Positions 58,147 to 64,000 of a stretch of 64,000 nucleotides of DNA are shown here, piece by piece (position 1 is the first letter of the stretch; each line of letters starts with the position of its first letter). The stretch covers positions 124,001 to 188,000 of the forward strand of contig NZ_KB899971.1 in the NCBI RefSeq assembly GCF_000378485.1, read 5' to 3'. The notes beneath the pieces were generated by a model, which saw only the letters and a program-made list of their open reading frames with translations, was not told the DNA's origin and made no database searches. The stretch is from Flavobacterium rivuli WB 3.3-2 = DSM 21788. GTDB lineage: Bacteria > Bacteroidota > Bacteroidia > Flavobacteriales > Flavobacteriaceae. Both the position numbers and the translations under genes were made by a program.

Positions 58147-59577
58147 ATGCCGACAAAAAAGAAAACTAAAATTGTAGCCACGTTAGGCCCTGCATGCAGC
58201 ACTAAAGAAGTCATTAAAGATATGATAGAAGCTGGTGTAAACGTGTTCAGGATAAACTTTTCCCATGCTGATTATACCGATGTTAAAGAGCGTATAGACA
58301 TCATTAGAGGCCTTAACGAAGAGTTTGGTTACAATGCCTCTATACTTGCCGACTTACAGGGACCTAAACTTCGTGTAGGTGTTATGACAGAAGGTGTGGT
58401 TGTAAACAAAGGTGACATTATTACCTTTCAGACTGCCGAGGATGTTATAGGTACTGCTGATAGAGTTTATATGAACTACAAACAGTTTCCTAACGATGTA
58501 AACCCTGGCGAAAGAATTCTTCTTGATGACGGTAAACTTATGTTTGAGGTTATTGAGACTAACAAAATAGACGAGGTTAAAACTGTAGTTGTACAGGGCG
58601 GCCCGCTTAAATCTAAAAAAGGAGTTAACCTGCCTAACACAAAAGTATCTTTACCGGCACTTACAGAGAAAGATATAAGGGATGCTATCTTTGCCATTGG
58701 CGAAAAAGTAGACTGGTTAGCACTTTCTTTTGTACGTACTCCAAGAGACTTACAGGACCTGCAGGAATTAATTGCTGAACATACAGACGTTAAAATTCCT
58801 ATTATTGCTAAAATAGAGAAACCGGAAGCGGTAGAGAACATAGACAAAATTGTTGCTTTTTGCGATGGCCTTATGGTAGCGCGTGGCGACCTTGGTGTAG
58901 AGGTTCCTGCACAGGAAGTACCACTTATACAAAAATTACTTATTAACCGTGCTAAAACGGCACGTATACCGGTAATTGTTGCTACACAAATGATGGAGAC
59001 CATGATTACAAGCCTTACGCCTACAAGGGCAGAGGTTAATGACGTGGCTAACTCTGTTATGGATGGTGCCGATGCGGTAATGCTATCCGGCGAAACATCT
59101 GTAGGTATGTACCCTGTAGAGGTTATCGAGAAAATGTCTCAGATAATTCTTGCTGTAGAAGATTCTCCGCTTATCACGGTGCCTCAAAACACACCACAGG
59201 TGCGTACAAAACGTTTCATTACAAAATCTATATGCTACCACGCTGCCCAAATGGCAAACGTTATTAAGGCTAAAGCTATATCTACACTTACTAACAGTGG
59301 TTATACAGCTTTCCAGATATCGGCATGGAGGCCGTCTGCAGATATTTTAGTATTTACAGATAACAAAAGGATCGTTACACAAATGAGCCTTTTATGGGGT
59401 GTTACCGCTTTTTATTATGACAAAGCCCTTAGTACTGACGAAACTGTAGACGATGTTAACGCTATAGCACAGGAAAAAGGTTATGTACAAAAAGGAGATA
59501 TCCTTATTAACCTTGCCGCAATGCCAGTTACAGAGCGCGGTATGGTTAACACACTTAGGGTATCTGAAATAGCATAA
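58147..59577 (+). CDS. pyk: Pyruvate kinase
   Basis: The 476-residue glycolytic enzyme converts phosphoenolpyruvate and ADP to pyruvate and ATP. The N-terminal KTKIVATLGPACSTKEVIK, the INFSHADYTDVKERID stretch, the catalytic lysine region IPIIAKIEKPEAVENIDKI and the following DGLMVARGDLGVEVP are all present, as is MLSGETSVGMYPVEVI. Length is typical, with a C-terminal effector domain from about residue 360. It follows the IPExxxVDY gene by four bases and ends before a strong terminator. Confidence 0.97.
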   Translation: MPTKKKTKIVATLGPACSTKEVIKDMIEAGVNVFRINFSHADYTDVKERIDIIRGLNEEFGYNASILADLQGPKLRVGVMTEGVVVNKGDIITFQTAEDVIGTADRVYMNYKQFPNDVNPGERILLDDGKLMFEVIETNKIDEVKTVVVQGGPLKSKKGVNLPNTKVSLPALTEKDIRDAIFAIGEKVDWLALSFVRTPRDLQDLQELIAEHTDVKIPIIAKIEKPEAVENIDKIVAFCDGLMVARGDLGVEVPAQEVPLIQKLLINRAKTARIPVIVATQMMETMITSLTPTRAEVNDVANSVMDGADAVMLSGETSVGMYPVEVIEKMSQIILAVEDSPLITVPQNTPQVRTKRFITKSICYHAAQMANVIKAKAISTLTNSGYTAFQISAWRPSADILVFTDNKRIVTQMSLLWGVTAFYYDKALSTDETVDDVNAIAQEKGYVQKGDILINLAAMPVTERGMVNTLRVSEIA

Positions 59578-59606
59578 GTTTATTACCTATCCGTTTTATA
59601 TAGTAG

Positions 59607-59637
59607 AAGCTGTCCCGTAAAAAGGACAGCTTTTTTT
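59607..59637 (+). terminator. Terminator of the acpP-pyk gene group
   Basis: AAGCTGTCC ... GGACAGCTT followed by TTTTT, about 30 bases after the pyk stop codon. Confidence 0.85.
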
Positions 59638-59716
59638 GTATACTTTTTGTACTTAACTACTTTTTCAAACCCCTATCTTTATCACAGGTATTATAGTTCA
59701 ATGTATTTAAGTATGT

Positions 59717-59820
59717 AACGCAAAGTCGCAGAGCCGCAAAGCAGGGAATGAACACATTTCAGTCGCTGTAAAACATACCGGTTTGGGATACAAACTTTAC
59801 GGCTCTGCGACTTTGCATGA
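59717..59820. repeat. Long inverted repeat of the CGCAAAG subtype, copy R7
   Basis: The left arm CGCAAAGTCGCAGAGCCGC and right arm CGGCTCTGCGACTTTGC are near-perfect reverse complements around a core with CATTTCAGTCGC. The words GCAGAGCCGCAAAGCAGGGA match, inverted, the element at 38686-38799. It lies between pyk and the AraC-type gene. Confidence 0.8.
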
Positions 59821-59897
59821 CAAAATATTGGACTATTAATATTCATAATTGGTAGTATTCTTTATAACCTATTTTTACAATCGCATTATTTAAAAAA

Positions 59898-60752
59898 ATG
59901 ATTACCGACTATAGAAAAATTGATTTGTACGGAAAGACCATGATACAAAAGGTGGTTTTGCAGGCTCCTTTTGAATTTGCTTTCCCTGTATCAGACTACG
60001 CATGCTTTTTATTTTCGTTAGAGGGCGATATGCTTTTTCATGTTAATGAAGAACAGATGCTTATCCCAACCAATTATTCTTTATTGCTAAATTGCTTAAA
60101 CACTAATAAAAAAATAAGCAGCCCTGTTGCAGGCGGCAAAAACGAGATTATAGTTATTAACTTTCATCCGGAAATTTTAAAGAAAATTTACGATCGCGAG
60201 GTTCCGCTGCTGCTGCAGCAGCCACGAAATAATATAACCAACCAGTCGAGCGAAAAAATAAACAATGACTTCCTGATACAAAAGTATATTGAGGGCGTTC
60301 TGTTTTATTTTGAGAACCCCACTTTGGTGCATGATGATATGCTGGTTTTAAAACTAAAGGAAATCATCCTGTTACTATCGCAAACGCGAAATGCCGAAAC
60401 CATACAGGTAATACTATCCCAACTCTTTTCGCCCACTACCTACACCTTTAAACAAATAGTAGAAGCCCATTTGTTTTTACAGGTTGGCATTGAAGAATTG
60501 GCACAAAAAAATAACCTAAGCATCTCTTCCTTTAAAAGAGAATTTACAAAGTTGTATAACGATTCTCCTGCCAATTATATTAAGAACAAAAGGCTTGAAA
60601 AAGCTGCTGAACTTTTACTGGCTTCGGATGAACGCATTACAAATATTGCCTTTGATTGTGGCTTTAACGACCTGGCTAATTTTACCAAAAGCTTTAGCGA
60701 TAAATATAGCGTTACCCCTACAAAGTACCGTTTAAGACAAGCCAATAAATAA
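59898..60752 (+). CDS. AraC-family transcriptional regulator
   Basis: The 284-residue protein has an N-terminal sensing domain of about 170 residues (cupin-like strands, for example YACFLFSLEGDMLFHVNEE and IPTNYSLLLNCLNTN). The C-terminal AraC DNA-binding domain has two helix-turn-helices: LQVGIEELAQKNNLSISSF with KREFTKLYNDSPANYIKNKR, and RITNIAFDCGFNDLANFTKS with PTKYR. The effector is unknown. The downstream membrane protein gene at 61022 could be a target, since it is on the same strand, but a repeat lies between them. Confidence 0.88.
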   Translation: MITDYRKIDLYGKTMIQKVVLQAPFEFAFPVSDYACFLFSLEGDMLFHVNEEQMLIPTNYSLLLNCLNTNKKISSPVAGGKNEIIVINFHPEILKKIYDREVPLLLQQPRNNITNQSSEKINNDFLIQKYIEGVLFYFENPTLVHDDMLVLKLKEIILLLSQTRNAETIQVILSQLFSPTTYTFKQIVEAHLFLQVGIEELAQKNNLSISSFKREFTKLYNDSPANYIKNKRLEKAAELLLASDERITNIAFDCGFNDLANFTKSFSDKYSVTPTKYRLRQANK

Positions 60753-60787
60753 CTGTTTTAATTTTTCATTACAACTTAAATTTTCCT

Positions 60788-60907
60788 TTTACCACAAAGA
60801 ACACCAGCCTTTACACAAAGGACACCAAGCTATATAAAAAGAGGCATGTCGCATTCCGCCATACAAAGCAGCCGTTTCACATAGCTTAGTGGTTAAAGCT
60901 TTGGTAA
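60788..60907. repeat. Long inverted repeat of the ACCACAAAG family, copy R8 (degraded)
   Basis: The left end TTTACCACAAAGAACACC and right end AGCTTTGGTAAA show the family layout, and ACAAAGGACACCAAGC is an internal word. The arms match less well than in R1 or R9, so this copy appears degraded. Confidence 0.55.
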
Positions 60908-61021
60908 ATAAATCTGCTATATATCCAAAACGGTAGAATGAATTTTTATGTGAGCCAAATTGCCAAATAAATGAGCGGATCTACAAAATCCACCTGCTTA
61001 TTGCCGATTAGTTTTGTAATG

Positions 61022-61552
61022 CCAATTATGGCACATAAAACTAAAATTAAAATCATGGCATTATCAGCATTAGGAATTTTTCATACAGTAATAGGCGTTG
61101 TTGCCATAATTGCTGCTCTAACAGCCTTTATAAAATATGGCAAAATAGATTTAAGCCAACTTACAGGGAAACTTTATTTTTACTGCACACTGGTTACTTC
61201 ATTAACGGCATTGGGCATATCTAAACATGGAGGCTTTAATCCGGGGCATGCTTTTTCTATCTTCATTGTGCTTTTAATTGTAGAAGCCTACATACTATAT
61301 TCAAGAAAAAAAGGGAATGTCAGGGCACGTTATTTCGAAAATTTCTGCCTGTCGTTTAGCTTTTTCCTGTCGTTAGTCCCTACTGTTAACGAAACCTTTA
61401 CCCGTGTTCCTGTAGGTCATCCCTTAGCAAAAGATATTAAAGACCCCATAATTGGCAATACCCTTTTAATCCTTTTACTACTGTTTATTGCAGGCTCTGT
61501 ATATCAGTTTAAAAAACAGAAAAAAATCAATAGATCTGTATTACCGGTATAA
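61022..61552 (+). CDS. Small membrane protein of unknown function
   Basis: Starting at the ATG at 61022 (MPIMAHKTKIKIMALS), with an ATG at 61031 as an alternative, the protein has 176 residues. It has four hydrophobic segments: ALGIFHTVIGVVAIIAAL, a segment around FYCTLVTSLTALG, a segment around FSIFIVLLIVEAYILY, and LLILLLLFIAGSVYQF near the end. The loop NPGHAFSIF and VGHPLAKDIKDPIIGNT lie between. A frame from 60971 adds an unlikely front. The third loop is basic, fitting a cytoplasmic side. No family is identified. Confidence 0.6.
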   Translation, partial: PIMAHKTKIKIMALSALGIFHTVIGVVAIIAALTAFIKYGKIDLSQLTGKLYFYCTLVTSLTALGISKHGGFNPGHAFSIFIVLLIVEAYILYSRKKGNVRARYFENFCLSFSFFLSLVPTVNETFTRVPVGHPLAKDIKDPIIGNTLLILLLLFIAGSVYQFKKQKKINRSVLPV

Positions 61553-61599
61553 CACCAATATTAATATACGATAGTTTAATTCACAGGTTTCAATTATTT

Positions 61600-61800
61600 A
61601 CCACAAGGCATACGAGGTTTTCCACAAAGCACACTAAGCTAAGTTTGATATTTCGGATAAGATTACACTATTGGCAAGGGTATTGAAGCACACAAGGCTT
61701 TGCGTATTAGCTTTGTGCCCTCCCGCCTACGGCGGAATATGAACACACTTTATTCATATAGCCTTGTGTCTCTTTTGGAAAACCTCGTGTCCCTTGTGGT
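61600..61800. repeat. Long inverted repeat of the ACCACAAAG family, copy R9
   Basis: The left end ACCACAAGGCATACGAGG and right end CCTCGTGTCCCTTGTGGT pair as reverse complements, continuing inward with GTTTTCCACAAAGCACAC. The core has ACAAGGCTTTGCG and CGCCTACGGCGG. It fills most of the convergent gap before the nuclease gene. Confidence 0.8.
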
Positions 61801-61818
61801 AAACTCCCCGGAAACGTA

Positions 61819-61841
61819 AGACGCATTCAATGCGTCTCTAC
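61819..61841. repeat. AGACGCATT palindromic repeat, copy 2
   Basis: AGACGCATTCAATGCGTCT followed by CTAC. This is the second copy of the element at 699-720. Its arms are perfect here, whereas copy 1 has one changed base. Confidence 0.75.
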
Positions 61842-61878
61842 CCGAATACTGCGCCTGATACTGAACACTGATCACTAA

Positions 61879-64000
61879 TTATCTAACCTCCTCTGTAAAA
61901 GGCAATTCAGGATTTAGTATTTCATTAATAAGCACAATAAGCTGCGACTTAAACTCTTCTAAAACAGCAGCATCTACAACATCTAATACGGCGGCACTTT
62001 TATCAAAACCGTCTTTAAAATTAAAGCCCATAAAACCGCTTTTCATATTTTTAAACGATATAATGCCGGCCTCGATCTCCATACCCTTAGCTTCGGGTTC
62101 ATACATAAACACGTAGCACAGCAGCTGTATTATCTTGTCGTTCTTAATTTCGGCAGTAAGGCCGTCCCAGTTTTTAAGCACCACATTGCTTTTTTCTACC
62201 TTTCCGGTTTTATAATCGGTAATACGAATGCGGCCGTTGCGCTCCTCTATCCTGTCTATATTACCCGATATCATAATTGGGTAAGGGAGGCGGCTGTCTT
62301 CCAGAACGCGCTCAAACTTATGTTCAAGATAAAGCACCTTTACAGCATCTCCGGTGGTTATGGCGGCTTTTTCCTGTTTAAGGAAATTGTGCACATTGCG
62401 CTTGGCAACTTCAAAAGCCAGGAGGTTACGCCCTTTTTTAATTTCGCCCTCTTTATAAACCGTTACAAACTGGCGCATAACCTCATCATCGGCAAGGGCA
62501 GCCATAGCCTCAATATCCTGAACGGTAAGAAATTTACCTGTAAGCGGCTTGTAAAGCTCCTCTAGCGCACCGTGAATAATAGTACCCAGCGTATTAAGTG
62601 CAATGCTCTCCTCTACCTCATCGGCCTCACTAATGCGGAGTATGCGCTGGTAGTAAAACTGTATAGGGTTGCGTAAATAACCCGTTAATGCCGATGGCGA
62701 GAACCCTTTTACCGTGGCAATTTCGCGCAGCCTCGCCATAACGCTTTCGGTCTTTGGCACTTCCATAGGTTCATACGCCTTGGGCGGAAGCACCGCATTA
62801 TACACATCTACCGTAAGGTTGTGATTGGGTTTCTTTTCTATTTCAAGCTGGGTTAAAAAACGGCTGCGTTCTCCGGCATCAAGCCCCTCGCTCTCTGTAT
62901 TGTAAAGCAGGTACACATTTTTAGCCCTTAGCAATAAGTGGTAAAAGTGGTAGCTGTATATAGCATCTTTTTCTTTAAAGGTGGGCAGGCCAAGTTCGCG
63001 CTTTACATCATAAGGTATAAAGGAGTTCTGGCTTTTACCCGCCGGAAATTTACCCTCGTTCATAGAGGTAATTATCACATTCTCAAAATCGAGTACGCGA
63101 CTTTCCAGGACTCCCATTATCTGAAGCCCTGATAAAGGTTCCCCTTCAAACGAAACCTCGGCAAGGTCTATTACCTGCTTGTATATGGCATGAAGTACCG
63201 GGAGGCTGTCCATTTGCGGATGGCTCTCATAGTAATTAGTTAGCTTATTGATTACTTTAAATATAGAATACAGGAAGGCTTTTGATATCTTATCTTCTTC
63301 GTCATCATTACTTAAAAACGATTTTAGTGCCAGTAAAATATCGGTAAACCTACCCAGTATTTCGCCGCCATTGTTTTCCCAGCGGGTAAACAGCAGCGTG
63401 AAGAACGGGCTTGCCTCTCCCTGTATCTCAAACAGTTTATTAAGCGAAAAAAAGGTAATGTTGTTCCTGTTTATAGTATCAACCAGTTTAGATGCCCCGG
63501 CATACGGCTCTACCAGCGGATGTGTAAGTATATCGAGCACTTCCCTGTAATACAGCGTATAGCTCTTTTCGTTACGGCCAAGTGCATTGGTGTGCATCTT
63601 GAACAATTTTTGCACCAGTATTTGCGCAGGATTGTTGCGGCTGCTGTAACCCATAGTTATATTAAGGCTGCCCACATTTGAAGGGAGGCTGTACAGTAAA
63701 GGTATCAGCAGGCTTTCTTCGCCCAGTACCAATGCCGTTTTATCAAGGCTGTGGCCTTCGCTTTGCAGCCGCTCTACAATCTCGCCGGCTATTTTTGCCT
63801 GACCTACTGTTTTTGGAGTGCCTATAATATGAATGTTCTTTGGTTGGCTAAACTCGTCTGTAAGCCACTCAAAGTTATGCGATGCATATTGTTTCCACTC
63901 TTTCTTAAAACGCCTTATAAAGAGCCCTGCATCATGGTAGGGGTCATTAAGGAATGCATAATCTATATCCCAGTACACCCGTGCCTGCGCCATAGAGAGC
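61879..64000 (-). CDS. PD-(D/E)XK nuclease family protein, AddB/RexB-like, 5' end cut by window
   Basis: The frame runs off the right edge, so about 707 C-terminal residues are seen; the ATG at 63993 is internal rather than the true start. The visible part shows UvrD/AddB-like helicase-fold segments (LQIMGVLESRVLDFENVIIT and EGKFPAGKSQNSF) and a C-terminal RecB-type nuclease with LGTIIHGALEELY (His), a metal-binding aspartate in ISGNIDRIEER and ITDYKTGKV (Asp and Lys). The combination suggests the second subunit of a two-subunit double-strand-break end-processing enzyme, with the helicase subunit probably nearby outside the window. Confidence 0.82.
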   Translation of the reverse strand, partial: LSMAQARVYWDIDYAFLNDPYHDAGLFIRRFKKEWKQYASHNFEWLTDEFSQPKNIHIIGTPKTVGQAKIAGEIVERLQSEGHSLDKTALVLGEESLLIPLLYSLPSNVGSLNITMGYSSRNNPAQILVQKLFKMHTNALGRNEKSYTLYYREVLDILTHPLVEPYAGASKLVDTINRNNITFFSLNKLFEIQGEASPFFTLLFTRWENNGGEILGRFTDILLALKSFLSNDDEEDKISKAFLYSIFKVINKLTNYYESHPQMDSLPVLHAIYKQVIDLAEVSFEGEPLSGLQIMGVLESRVLDFENVIITSMNEGKFPAGKSQNSFIPYDVKRELGLPTFKEKDAIYSYHFYHLLLRAKNVYLLYNTESEGLDAGERSRFLTQLEIEKKPNHNLTVDVYNAVLPPKAYEPMEVPKTESVMARLREIATVKGFSPSALTGYLRNPIQFYYQRILRISEADEVEESIALNTLGTIIHGALEELYKPLTGKFLTVQDIEAMAALADDEVMRQFVTVYKEGEIKKGRNLLAFEVAKRNVHNFLKQEKAAITTGDAVKVLYLEHKFERVLEDSRLPYPIMISGNIDRIEERNGRIRITDYKTGKVEKSNVVLKNWDGLTAEIKNDKIIQLLCYVFMYEPEAKGMEIEAGIISFKNMKSGFMGFNFKDGFDKSAAVLDVVDAAVLEEFKSQLIVLINEILNPELPFTEEVR

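Noticed and set aside
1..64000. CRISPR array or insertion sequence
   Set aside because: No regularly spaced short repeats of CRISPR size, no cas gene and no transposase frame were seen; the tandem array at 27030 has units too long and no spacers.

Overview
The window looks like chromosomal DNA of a Flavobacterium-like member of the Flavobacteriaceae (Bacteroidota). The evidence is promoters of the TTG-N16-20-TAnnTTTG type, near absence of purine-rich ribosome binding sites, three proteins with type IX secretion (T9SS) C-terminal sorting domains, DUF2723 and IPExxxVDY-type proteins, a long Bacteroidota-type PurF, and the order acpP-fabF-rnc-IPExxxVDY-pyk. It is mostly housekeeping DNA broken up by AT-rich patches, gene relics and many intergenic repeats. 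I see no phage, insertion sequence with transposase, CRISPR array or complete defence island.

Layout. 1-0.7 kb: a RelE/ParE-type toxin-antitoxin pair. 0.7-2.9 kb: hutG-hutF for histidine degradation. 3.3-8.0 kb: a minus-strand run of six secreted paralogues with a carboxypeptidase-regulatory-like domain, the strongest candidate for an undescribed system here. 8.1-9.4 kb: peptidase E and a DEDDh exonuclease. 9.4-11.2 kb: AT-rich orphan lipoprotein and membrane genes, one frameshifted, next to tRNA-Gln. 11.7-18.7 kb: two tandem DUF2723 membrane proteins. 19-21.7 kb: polysaccharide deacetylase, a thioredoxin-fold protein without cysteines, a metallophosphoesterase and an HxlR regulator. 22-28 kb: polA, a degenerate serine hydrolase, an SMR exporter, a three-unit tandem repeat and a Crp-like regulator. 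28-33 kb: a LacI-type regulator, two Tat-exported ferritin-like proteins, a T9SS protein and a small membrane protein. 33.4-38.6 kb: HTTM protein-ribF, then a large T9SS metallopeptidase. 38.9-40.7 kb: prs-rplY and tRNA-Leu. 40.8-41.7 kb: a badly decayed gene and an orphan. 42-47.1 kb: bioB, a T9SS clan GH-D glycosidase and a secreted orphan. 47.2-48.1 kb: tRNA(CAT) and orphans. 48.4-53.6 kb: purF, a PfkB kinase, a DUF1444/UPF0158 pair, a 43-residue membrane protein and rnhA. 53.7-59.6 kb: a secreted orphan, purN, acpP-fabF-rnc-IPExxxVDY-pyk. 59.9-64 kb: an AraC-type regulator, a membrane protein and the C-terminal part of an AddB/RexB-like nuclease cut by the window edge.

How things fit together. 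prs, purF and purN belong to PRPP/purine synthesis although they are scattered, and prs and purF share an identical 16-base leader motif. acpP and fabF serve fatty acid synthesis. Each of the three tRNA genes has, just past its 3' end, an AT-rich patch of orphan or decayed small exported proteins. The gaps hold at least four repeat families: 105-200 bp imperfect long inverted repeats whose most frequent end is ACCACAAAG-like, a GC-rich CCTCTCCCCCAACCCCTCTC family, an AGACGCATT palindrome, and a 153-156 bp tandem unit.

All calls come from reading sequence motifs; no database search was run.
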